From Saccharopolyspora elongata (GTDB taxonomy: Bacteria; Actinomycetota; Actinomycetes; Mycobacteriales; Pseudonocardiaceae): a stretch of 32,665 nt of DNA. Position 1 is the stretch's first letter. Each line of letters starts with the position of its first letter. This document shows positions 10,601 to 22,600 of this stretch, in pieces. The translations under genes and the position numbers were made by a program. The notes under the pieces are model-generated. The model made no database searches. It was not told the DNA's origin and saw nothing but the letters and a program-made list of their open reading frames with translations. The stretch spans positions 1 through 32,665 of the forward strand of contig NZ_SMKW01000097.1 in assembly GCF_004348985.1 (NCBI RefSeq), written 5' to 3'.

Positions 10601-13600
10601 CCGGTCGACCGCCCATCGCCGACTCTTGCCGTACCGCTTGGCCACGTCGTCCGGGTTGTGCGGGCCGACCGTCGCACGTACCTCGGCTACCGCAGCGGAC
10701 CTGATCTCGTGCTCGGCCTCCATGATGCTGATGCGGAAATTGCCGGCGAGCGCACGAGCGGAGTACGGCTCGCTGCCGGCATAGTGCTCCACCGTGGCAC
10801 GCGCGGCAGCTCGGATCGCATTCCGGGCCGCTTCTTTGCTGATCGCGTACCTCTGGGCCAGTTCCGCCGGCGTGTAAGGCACGCCATCGCGCATGGCGTC
10901 GATCGCATCGCTTCTCGCGGCGTAGGCGATCTGATCGGCCGCCTTCTCGACGCTGATCCCGTGCCGGTCCGCCAATGCCTCTGCCGAGTAGGGCCGATCG
11001 ACGTCGGCAGCCGAGAGGGCGTCGCGAACGGCGTTTGCCTTCACGAATTGCGCCACGGCAAGGGCGTTGGTGATCTGGCGATGCGCCCAGCGGGTGTTCA
11101 TGCCGTACTTCTCGGCCAGTGCCTTCGCGTCGTATCGCTGCCCACGTCCCGAAGCCTCGATCACATCCGCGTGCGCGACAGCGTGGATCTGGTCGAATGC
11201 CCATTGGCGGCTCTTGCCGAACTCCTCGGCCAGATCTTCCGCGGTCCGCGGCTCTCCGGCATCCGCTGCCGCGCGCACCGCCGCCCGCACACGCACGTCG
11301 TCCGAGCTTGCCGGAGCGGGGATGACGTCCTTCGTGAACTGGAACGCGTGCGAGATCCGCGAATCTTCGAGCGGCCCCCGCCAGGACGGCTCCGCGTTGA
11401 TCACAGCATGCGCCCACTTGCGGCTCCTGCCGTACCTGGCGGCCAGGTCGTCAACGCTGACAGAACCGCCGCCTTCCACCGCCTCGCGCACGTCCGCAAG
11501 CGCCGCGACATCGATCAGCTTCTCCGCCTCGGCCGGTTCGATCCGGTGTTTCCCGGCCAGCGCGTCAGGAGTGAGCGGCCGACCAGAAGCCGCTGCCTCG
11601 CGCGCGTCCAAGACCACCGCGGCGGAAATGCAGGCCGAGACGTCCCAATCGCGATCGCCGAACTTGGTGACCAGATCCGAGCGGCCGTAGGGGCTGCCGG
11701 CGTCGGCGGCCGCCCGGATCTCGGCGATGGCCGCGGCCTCGACCAGACCGGTGGCCTGCCTGTGGTCCGTCACACCCCACGTGGACAGGGTGGCGATGAC
11801 GGCAGGAATAGCGGGTGGCTCGGCCGCGCGCAACCGCGCGCCCACTGCGCGGACGACTACGTCCCGCGCCCACTCGCGATTCATGCCGTGCTTCTCGGCC
11901 AATCCCGAAACCTGTTTCGTGCCGCCGGAATTCTCGACATCAAGCAGGTCGGCGAGCGCGGCGGAGTCGATCTGGTCGAACTCCCGCCCGCGGCTCGTCT
12001 CGTGCTTCCCGGTCGGCAAATCGACGGTGTGGGGCCCTCCCGCATCCGCTGCGCCGCGGACGTCGGCCTGCACGTCGGCGCTGACCGGTTCGGCATGAGC
12101 CCGCCGACCGCCGGTGTCAGCGGTGCTGTCCTGACTCATTCGCTGGGTCAGCTCGCCGAACACGCTGCGCGGATCGGTGCCGCCCCTCCCGGTCCCGGCC
12201 GGCGCCCCGATCAAGAGCCTCGGGTCCAATCGCTTTCCGCCGAGCGGCGCCGCGCCGGTGTCGAGCAGCGGGATGTACCCGATGACCTCGTCCGGGTCGA
12301 TGTCCGCGATCGTCTCGCGGTGCGGGTCCACGAATACCGGGGCTTCGGTTCCGCGGCTCTCGATCAGCACGCCGTGCGCCACGAACCGGTTCCCCTTCAG
12401 AATCGGGACCCCGAAGGAACCCTCCGGTTGGTCGCGCGTATGCCTCAGGACCTGGTCGTACGTCGCTTCCACCGCAGTGGCACCGAGAGCTTCCTCCAAC
12501 GAGCTGACCTTCATCGGACCACCCGGGTCGGTAACGACCGTCTCGCCCCCGGTGAGGGTCAGCTTGGCCGCGATCAACGCCAGCGCGCAGTTCTGGGTTC
12601 GTCCGTCCGCACCCCGCGCGTAGCCGTTCTCGTTCACCCCTCGCAATGCCGGATAGCGATCCCGGAAGTACGCAGCGGCACTCGCCTCGTCGGGGAAGGA
12701 AGCGGCGGTGATCACCGACCCCGGGGGCAGCGACGGCCACGCCCCGGCACCCTCAGCGTAGGCGGGTGGGTCCACCGGGCGGGGGCCGATGTCGGCGTAC
12801 GCGGGTGGGTTCGCCGGTCGGTCCACGTAAGGCGGAGGCGGCTCCACGTCGTTCAAAGCCAACGTGCTGAGCTGCTGGATCTCCTCAGGCGTGAACCGGG
12901 TGTAGGCGCGGTCGACGAGGGTGCCGTCCGGGCGGTAGCTGAACCAGCCGCCGTTGCGGCTGACCGTGATCGCGGACCGGCCGGGGTTCGGCGAGCGGTC
13001 CGGCGGAACGGCCAGTGTCGTGTCGCCTCCGACGTGGATGGTGACGGGATCGTTGTTCTGCTGAGCCGCTTCGGCGAGTTGATCGGTGGCGGCCTGCTCG
13101 ACGTCGTCGGTGAGCAGGGCGATGTCCGAATTGGAGTTATAGGCGCGCAGCAAACGGTATTCGGGCATCTCGCGAAGGATCCGGTAATAGATGTCGCCGG
13201 AGACGGCGACGTCGACGAGATCTGGGCCTCGCTCCACCTGGAGGTGGAAGCGATCGCCATCGATGCCGATGGCGAGCCAGACCGGATCAACGGTCCAGGG
13301 CGCCGGCACGTTCCCGTTCGTCCGCCCCGGGTGGAGGGCCGCATGCGGGATGGTCTCGTGGGGCATCGTGCGCATCACGTGCTGCACCCGCTCCATGCCT
13401 GCCGCCCACCTGCTCAGCTCCTCGTGCGACGTGGGCTGGGTGCCGAAGCTGAGGACCCGTGCCTGCCGCTGCGCGTTCACCACGAGCAGTCGGTGGACAT
13501 CGCGGCTGCGGAACTCGAACGGCTGGCCGTCGTCCAGCCGGAACCCGCTGTGCAGCTCGCCGTCCGCGCTCCGCGTCTCGGGGAACAGGTGCGCGAGCGA

Positions 13601-16600
13601 TGATCCCGGTGCAGGCCCCGCCTGCTCCGCACCGGTCAGCGCTCGTTCGATCGCGGAGATCTGAGCGATTTCCCCCGCTGAGAAACGTGTTTCCTCGTGG
13701 TGGATCTGCCTTCCCCCGATGCGATGGCATTCCCAGCCCTGGTTGTCGCCGACGCAGATCGCGGACGGGTCCTCCCCGTTCGCGGGAAGGAGCCCGTACG
13801 GACCCCGTGGGCCGAAAACGATGGCGTCGCCGCCGTCCTCATGACCGGTGCGGGCGAAGAGCCCGAGCCCCGTGGAGTTCTCGTCGCGGTCGTGGAGCAG
13901 GACGATTCCGGGGTCACCGTGGCTCTCGAACCAGCCCCGGTTCTCGGTGACGTGCCAGAGTTCGTCCCCCGCGACGACGACGGTTTCGGACTGCTCGCCT
14001 CGGCGCAGCGGCACGGAGAAGGTATCGCCGTCCGATTCGACGAAGAACCAGCCGGGATCGCGCCAGGGTGCCTGGACGTAGCTTCCGGGGCGGAACAGCA
14101 CCGAGGACGCGCGCAACGTGGTCTCGCCCGGGAGGGAGCGCAGGACGTCGTGCATGCGCCCGAACCCGGCCGCCCATTGGCGCACGGCATCGGACTCCTG
14201 CGGCCTGAGGTTGACGACGGGCGCCCCGTCCTCGTCGGTGCGCGTCACCTCGGCGTCGACGTCGCGGGCGTCGAAGACGACGGGTGCGCCCTGTTGGTCG
14301 AAACCGAACCGGATCGCCGGAGCGGGATCGCCCGACGCGGGCCGGGTGATGTCGGTGCGGATGGTGCCGTGGACGGTGCCGACCGCCAGGCCTTCGAAGC
14401 TGCCGATCATGGTGCCGCGGATGATGGCGTCGTCGACCGAGATGCTGCTGCCCTGCACGGACCTGGTGCCCTCCGCACGGGTCGTGACCACGCCGTAGAC
14501 CTTGCCGGTGAAGGCGCCGATGAAGGTGCCGTCGACGACACCTTCGCGGACGCCCGAGAAGGGTTCGGCGACGGTCAGGTCCGCGACCCGCTCGACCGGC
14601 GCCGAGTCGTGACCAGACAAGCCCTCGTCCCAGCGCCGCACCAACGGACCACTACGACCGGAATCCCCTGCGGCGGACTCGCCCGGACGATCGGATGGCA
14701 GACCCGCGTCCTCGCGCTGCAACGGCCTCGGAGCACCGCCACTGGTCCGACGCCGATTGTCCCGAACAACGGAATCCTGTGCCGTGGATTCGCCCCCGCG
14801 ATCGGACGCCAAGCCCGCATCCTCGCGCTGCAACGACCTCGGAGCACCGCCACTGGTCCGACGCGGATTGCGCCCACCACCAGAATCCCGGTTCGGCATT
14901 CCGACCAGGAGGTTCGGGGCCAGCTCCGTGCCGCGCAACGGCGTCGCACCGGTCTCGGTCAGCGGCAGGAACCCCACCACGTCGTCCGGTCCGGGTTCGG
15001 CCATCTCGCCTTGGTGCGCGTCCGGGTACCTGACGCGGCCGTCCTCGCCGGTCTCCGCGAGCACGGCGTGCACCATGCCGCGCGGGCCGCGGAGGAACAC
15101 CGCGCCCCAAGCACCCGGCTGGGCGCCCAGGTGCGCCTCGACCTGGTCGCGGGTCGCCACGACGGCCTGCCCGCCGAACTCCTCCTGCAACGACGCCACG
15201 GTGACCGGACCGCCGGCGTCGGCCGCGACCGTGACCCCGCCGGAGCGGGTCTTCGCGGCCGCGATCAACGCCAGTCCGCAGTTCTCCGTGTGCCCCGGCC
15301 GGTTTTGCCGGTAGTTCTCCGCGTTCACGCCCCACAGCTGCGGGTAGCGCTCCCGGAACTCCCCGACGGAGGCGCGGTCCGGCGTTTCGAGCCAGACCTC
15401 CACCTCCGTCGGCCCCTCGGAGCGCACGAAGTGCGGCGCCACGTCGAAGCCGAGGTCGCTGCGGCCCAGCCGCTCGGCGCTCGGCGTCGTCGACTGCGCC
15501 AGCTTGAGCAGGCGGTCCAATTCCTTCGCGGTGGCGGAGAAATCGTCGGCCGCACGCGACGATTCGACGTCACCGTGCACCCGGTACCGCACAGTCGGTC
15601 GCGCACCGGACTCGTGTGCGGCCAACACCTGCCGCACCAGCGGGTACAGCTTGCTTCGCTCTGCCAACGGGAGCCGGTCCGCGCCGGCGGGGAACACCAC
15701 GCGCGCGTCTGGTTCCACGCCGCCGAGGCCCGGGGCCTGCCGGGCGTGCGCCAGTTCCTGCTCGTAGACCTGCTTCGCCTGCCAGAACGCCGCCGCGGCG
15801 GCCTGCTCGGCTTCGGCGGCATCCTGGAAGGCGGACTCGGCGTCCACCTGGGTGCCCAGGTCACCGTCCGGATCGTCCAGCCCGAACGGGTTGGCAGCGC
15901 GCCACCGGCCGTGGGCCGCTGCCCACTCCGCGTCCCGCGCGGCGAGCTCCTTGGCCGCCTTGACCAGCGGCTCGGACAGCAGATCGTTGCGGTCCGTACG
16001 ACGGACCTCGTAACCCTGCGCGAAGTCGACGTCCACGACGGCGGTGCGCCGCAAGCTGCCCCTGGACGTCGGCTCGACGACGAACCGGAAACCGGCGCCG
16101 TGCAACCAGGCGCTGGTGATCCCGTCCGTGGCGGGCTTCTCACCGGCCTTGGGCAGCTCGCTGCCACCGGTCTCGTCAACGTCTCGGTGCTCGTGCCCGG
16201 TTTGCCTGGCGCCAAGCGGCTCCATCATCAGCGCCCAGCCGCTCATCGAGCCGAACGGTTTCCGGTCGGGGTAGTTGGCCGAGTCCGGGTGCTGGGGCAC
16301 GCCCGCCGCGAACAACGGGACCGCCGCCAGCATGTTCGAGTTGCTCGAGCCGGCCTCCGTCTCCGACGTGCCGTGCGACGTCTTGGCGCCAGCGATGCGG
16401 ATGCGGTCGCTGACGCCCCTGAGCTCGCCATGACCGGGCAGCTTCGGGTACACGCCCAGTTTCAGCCCGAGACCCGGCGGCAGCTCCAGCTGCGCCGCCT
16501 CGGTGCCGTACATGCCCTGGATCGCGCTCACGCGGCTCGGGGTGAGTTCGGCACGCAGCATCCTGCGGGTGTGCGAGTCCACCTTGCCGCCCGCCGCTTC

Positions 16601-19600
16601 GATGGCCTGCTCCGCCGCGCGGACCAGGTCCGCGACGTCGCCCTTGAAGTCCATCACCCGGAACTGGTTCGGGTCGTCCGGCAGGGCCGCCGGGGTGTCG
16701 GCGGCGCGCCACTCCGCGAGGCGCTGCTCGTTGGCGTCCTCGGCGGCGCGCCGGACGACGTTGCCCCCGCGGGATTTCTCCCCGGCATCGGAAACCGCGG
16801 TGTCCTCGATCGGGGTGTGCGCGGTGACGGTGCGCCAGGCAGGTGCCGCCGCGATGCGCTCGCCGTGGCGCTCGATGCGCACGTCGAACAACACGTCCGC
16901 GCGGTGCTCGGCCAGCACGGCGTCCTCCACCGTCTCGGTGTGCACGAGCTCGGTGGTGCGAACGCTCCTGGTCCCTCGGGTCTGCTTGAGCCATGCGAAC
17001 ACGTGCCCGAGCCCGAAACCGAGGTTCGCGTACGCCGCGCCGTGGTCGCCGGGCTTCGCCGCGGCATCCGCCACGGCGGACTCGTTCTGGAACGTCCCGG
17101 CGGGCAGCAAGACGGTGAAGAACTCGGCCAGCACCCTGGTGAACTTGCGGCTGGAGCTCTCCTGGAAGGTCGCCCTGGTGGCCCTGGTCAGCCCGCCGTG
17201 CTTGATCCCGGCCGGCGTCGGCGTGCTCAGCAGCTCGGCATCCACCCGCAGCTCGTAGGTCTCACCGGTGATCCGGTCCTGCAACCGCAGCGGAGTGCCG
17301 GTGCCGCCGTTGGCGAGATCGCCCAGGGATGCCTGGACATGCGACAGGTACCGCTTGACCTCGCTGGGGTTGTCGTGCTCGGTCGCCAACGAGAAGGAAG
17401 GCAACAACATGTCGGCCCGCTCCTGGCCGAGACGCTGCACCAGGCCCTCGCGCAGCCTGTCGATGGTTTCGGAGAGGTCGATCGGCTCGGTGACGCCGTC
17501 GGCCCACTTCGGGGCGCCGATGTTGTGCCCCTCCGGCACGGGGCTGAGCCCGTCGGCATCGGCCGGCGCGTCCGGTTCCCGTGGCGCCGGCGGTTCCTGC
17601 CCGGCGCGCCGCGCGTCCTCCTCGGCCTGCTTGATCCGGATCTCGTGCAGTTGCTCGTCGTCGACCCAGACCTCCACGGCGCGCGGCAGTTCGAAGCGCT
17701 CGGCGGCCCGGCCCGTCTTCGGCTTGAACAGCGACATGATGGGCGCCAGCGCAATGGACACGGCCGAGCGCGCGGTGACCTCGCCGACCTTCGGCTTGAA
17801 CAGCTTCCAGCGGTCCAGGTTGCTCCAGTCCACCGTCTCGACCGCCATCGTGGCCTCCGCGGTGGCGACGATCCGGTGCATGCGGCGGGGCTCCCCGGAC
17901 ACCGAGCGCCCGTGGGAAACGGTGGTGCGGTGGCCTTTCTCGCGGCCGAAGCTGACCCCCCACGGGCTCACCTCGTGCAGGATCAGCCCCATGCCCTGGG
18001 TGATCGTGCCGGGCATGTCGTCCGAGGTCTCGCTGGTCGGGCCGATGAAGGGTTCGATCTGGGTTTTCGCGGTCCAGGTGCCGCCTTGTTCGCTGCTGGT
18101 GGTGCTGCCGCCGGCCGCCGACCGGTTCGACGGCTGCCAGACGGTCTCGAGCACCTCCGGGTCGCGCAGCATGAAGGACACCGCGGCCTTGGCCTCCGCG
18201 TCCGTCCGCCTGCGGCTCCAGTGCAGCAGGAACTCGTTGCCGCTCAACGAGAACTTCTGGTCGCGCAGGCCGGAGTTGTCGCCGTCCTCGAACTGGTAGA
18301 TCGGGTCGTTCGAGGCATGCACCAGCAGCGAACGCAGCTTGTTGCGCACGTGCTCCAGCCCGTGGAACGACACGATCTGCACGCCGTCGAGCTTTCGGGA
18401 CGAGCCGCGACCGAGCTCGTTGCTCCAGTTGATCGAAATGTCGTTGAGCTGCGTGTGGTTGACCGGTACCACGTCGGCGCGCGGAACACGATACGAGGCG
18501 GGTAGTTCGAGTACTACGTCGACGATGACCGTGCCCGGTTCGCGGCCCTGCTCGGCGGCCGAGGGGTCCACGATCGTCAGCGGGTTCAGCTGCGGGGTTT
18601 TCTTCCCGGGGAGGCCGAACGTGACGCCTCGGATCAGCGCGGTGTGCCGGGACCAGTGGTTTCCGGAAACGCTGAGCTTGACTCGCGCCCGGTACCGCCG
18701 CAACGGTTCGGGCCGCACGTTGCCGGACTCGTCGAGTTCCGAACCGCGCACGCCGCCGCCGCTGGAAATCTTGGTTTCCTGAGCCAATCCGGACGTCCTC
18801 GACCGAAGGTAGGAGATCTTCGGGAGGTTGATGGTCAGCATCCCACCCAACATCGACATGTACACGCGGGCGATGATGCCGCCGGAGAGCATCCAGTTCC
18901 GGCCCTTGGTGTAGCTGCCGCTCGTCACCTCCGAGAGCTCCTCGGCCGTGATGGGGCCGTCGGCAGGGCCGTCCAGGGGTTCCAGGTCGCCTTCCAGGCT
19001 CGCCTGCAACTTGAGCGAGGCGTGGTAGTCGTGGGCCAACCCGGGTTCCGGTTCGAGGTCCAGCACCAGTGGACGGCGGTCGGCCAGGATGTCCGGTGCG
19101 TGGCGGGCCAGTTGCTCGGCGGTGATCTCGCCGCGGATCTTCTCGACCCTGGCCAGTTTCCGCTCGTCCTTCGGGGAGATGCCGTCGGCCAGGTCGGGGT
19201 CATCGAGCTCGGTGCCGAACTTGGTGGTCCGCACCCGCTCCGACCGGTAGAACTTGAGCATTTCGGCCGTGGAGTCCCGCATGATCTTGCTCAGCAGTCC
19301 AGCGGCCTCGTCGAGCTGCAACGCCGCGTGGACCGCAGTGTCGGCCAGTTCCTGGCGTCCGGGTGCCTTCCCCGCCGCGACGGCGCTGATGCCGGCACGT
19401 TCCGCGTCCGCCTGCTCCGCCAAGTGGATGCCGTTCACGGCTCCGGCGAACTTGAGCGGAGAATGGCCGGGCTTGCGGACCTGCAAGTCGTAGCGGGTGT
19501 AGTAGCGGGTCACCGAACCGGTGTAGGAACGGGTGGTCTCGGCACCCTCCGCGCGGTCCAGGTCCTGCGCATGGCTGCTGCCGTACGCCCCGCCCGTGGA

Positions 19601-22600
19601 GATACCGGCGCCGACCGATATCTCGCCGACGTCGTAGACGGGACCTCCCGCGATCGTGAAGCTCGCGTCGTGGTTCGCCTGGTGGGAGCCTTTGGTGGCG
19701 GCGGTCTTCGAGGTGGTTTTCTCGATGTGCGAGCCGTCGATGACCTGGTCGAAGTAGACGCGCCGGGCGACGAGGCGCATCTGCACCCGCTGGCTCTTGG
19801 GGCGGAACAGCCTCTTGAGCGGATTGCGCTTCCGCGGCAATTCGGGCGAGGACACCCAGCCGTCGCCCCGCGCGGCCTGTTCCGGGGTCACCGCCATCTC
19901 CGGCAGGCGCTTCTTGATGTTGCGGGAGCCGACGAACTCCCGAAGGGTGCTCAGGCCCTCCTTCGTCAACGAACCGACGTACTTGTGAACCTCGTCGAAC
20001 GGGTCTTCGTGGACTTCGGCGTGCTCGACGCCCGAGGTGGGCAGCTCCGAGGGCAGCGACGGAACCTCGGTCCCGCCGCCGTTCAGCCCGAGGGGCACGC
20101 TCAGCTCGACCGACACCGGGGTGTCGTCGCGGCCCACGACCCGGCCGACCCGCATCGTGGGCAGGGTCGGTTTCCCGTCGTCGCCGAGCCGGCTGAGGAA
20201 GAACGTCGCCGGGGCGCGCACCGGGAGCATTCCCTGGAAGCCGGTCTCGCTCGTCGGGTTCTCCGGGAACGAGACGCTGGTCCGCACGAGATGCGAGTTC
20301 CGCTGCGAGAGGCCGCGGGAGGTCGACGCGCCCGTCGGCGCGTTCGCGGTGCCGGTGAGGAACAGGCCCGGAGCCATCGGGACGAAGTAGAACCACCGCG
20401 ACATCGCGGTGCGGCCGGCCGAGGTTCCGGCGGTGGAGGCCCGCGCCTGTTCGGCGCTCACCGAACTCGTCCCCGCGTTCGCGTCGATCGGCTCGGCGCG
20501 CGACAAGTCCACTTCGACGCGGACCAGGACGCGTTCCCCGCCCAAGGTCACTACTCGGCCGTTGTCCATGAACGACTCGGAATCGTTCTCCACGGCCGCC
20601 CGCAGGCCCTCGAGTTCCTGAGCGGTCGGCGCACCGTTCGCCAAGCTCTTGGCGGCGGCGACCACCCGGTCGGCGCCTTCGGTGCGGGTGAGCTGCTTGC
20701 CCACACCGAGACCCCGGTTGCGGCGCAGGTAGCGCGGCAGGAGCTTCCGCCAGCCGCGCGGAGCGGACGACTCGTCCCGGGCGGGCTCGGTGGTGGGGGT
20801 GTGCTCCGCCGCGTCGGTGGCGTCGCGGTGCTCCTCAGTCGTGCCGTCACGGTCCTCGGCGACCTCGGTCTCGGCGCGCCGCTCCGCTGACACGCCATCG
20901 CGGTTCTCGATGGTCGTGCTCTCGTCGCGCTGTTGCGCGGCGGTGGCGTCATCGCGGCTTCCCGCGGTGTCCTCAGGCGCCTCCGGCCGTGAACCGCTCA
21001 CCTCGTGCCGGCTCTCCGTCGACCGGGCCTGCTCGTCGGTGTCCGGCTGGGCCGTGCGATCGGCTTCGGTCGTGGTGCTGCCGTCGAATTCCGCAGTGTG
21101 CTCCGCCGATTCCAGGACTGCTGCGGAGTCCGGGCGCTGGCGGATCTCGGCGTTGCCGAGCAGCCGGGCCACGTCCTGGACAGCCCACGGTGCCTCCGCG
21201 TCCCCGATCTCCAGCACGACCCTGCGATCCTGGTCGAAACCGGGATGCAGGCGCACGTAGTTCACGAAGGACCGAGGAGTGTAGTTCTTCCCGTCCCACA
21301 GGGTGATCTGCTCGCCGTCCGGGCTGGGCGTGAACCTGATGACCTGCTCATCGGGATTCGGCCGGGCGTCCCGAGCCTGCTGGACAAGCCTGCCCACGTC
21401 CTCGTGAGGGCTCGGGTAGTGCAACCCGTCCCGGGTGCGCACGGCCAGCGTCTGGAAGTCATACGTCGCGCCGCTTCGGCGCCACGGCTGGGTGGCGGCG
21501 AACAACTGCACGATCTGCTTCTCCGCCGCCTTGCTCAGCGGCAGCACCTCCAGCAGGTCCAGCAGGTCGTTCAGCTGTTCCTCTTCGGTGCGGGCACGGG
21601 TCTCGTCACCGAGCAACCGCGGGTCGGCGAGGAGTTCCTCGATGCGGGCATGCTTCGCCGGGTCGTTCGCTGCGGCGGGCATCGCGGCGCCCAATTCCAC
21701 GCAGGTTTGCAACTCGCCCATGTGCACGCGGCCGACGGGCAGCCGGTGTTCCCAGCGGTCGTTCGGCCCGCCCTTGATGTGTTCGAAGTTGATGTCCTCG
21801 TTGCGGCTGGCGTTGAGCGAGCGAACGTCCTCCGGGGTTCGCACGTCGGTAGCTCGCGGTGGAACCGGCAGCGTGCCTGCCATGCTCAGCTCGCGCTGCT
21901 GTCCTCCCATCGTGGAGTTCGCCATCCGGTACCGGGACTGCTCACGTGCCTTGGCGAGGCCGGCCAGTGCCACGTTGGCTTCGGGGCTGAAGTCCTGGCC
22001 CTCGAAGCTGACGTTGACGTGCACGTCGCCCGGTTCCACCGAGCCGCCGTACTTCCGCACAACCGAATCGATGATGTCGACGCCGGTGGCGAACCGCTGC
22101 CAGGAGTCCGGGCGGCCGACCAACTTGTCCGACACCACCTCGATCCCGTTCTCCAGGGCTTCCTCGTCCACCACGCGCCAGCGGTCGGGTGCCATCTTGA
22201 CGAGACCGGAGGGCAGCTCCTGACCGTCGCGCCAGTCGGCGAGACCCGCGTCCCGCAACGCGGCGCCGAGTTCCTGCACCGCCGCGTCGAAGTGCTCCTC
22301 GGGGATGGTGAACTCGATCTCGGTGCCGAACCGGGCGTCCGGCCGGCTGCTCACGCCACCGGGGATGCCGTCGGCGTGGTACTCGACGGGGTTGACCCCC
22401 GCGGCGACGGCGGCCCGTGCGGCCCGGTACGTCTTCACCATCGCAGCGAAGCGCTGTTCGCGGGGCACGCTGTCAGCCGCGGCGTCGTCGGCCAGGTCCT
22501 CGTAGTCCTGCCGGTCACCTGGCCCGTTGCCGGCAGAGTCCGAGTCCTGCGCGTCGTTGCGGGCGCCGGAAGCGGTGTCCCCCGACGTCTTCGGCTCCTC

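Noticed and set aside
8783..13603. Plus-strand open frame of 1,606 codons
   Set aside because: It is antisense to the HTH-like array, papain 5 and modules D and E, which have clear protein motifs. Its translation is rich in Arg, Val, Gly and Ala with no recognisable domain, as expected for the shadow of a high-GC gene.
15490..15700. OmpA-like peptidoglycan-binding domain
   Set aside because: VVFPAGADRLPLAERSK and a later Arg/Ala stretch recall the family, but the expected GHTD and NxxLSxxRA motifs are absent or too degraded.
13697..18505. Plus-strand open frame of 1,602 codons
   Set aside because: Antisense shadow of the central block and papain 4. No motif, and composition biased to Arg, Gly and Leu.
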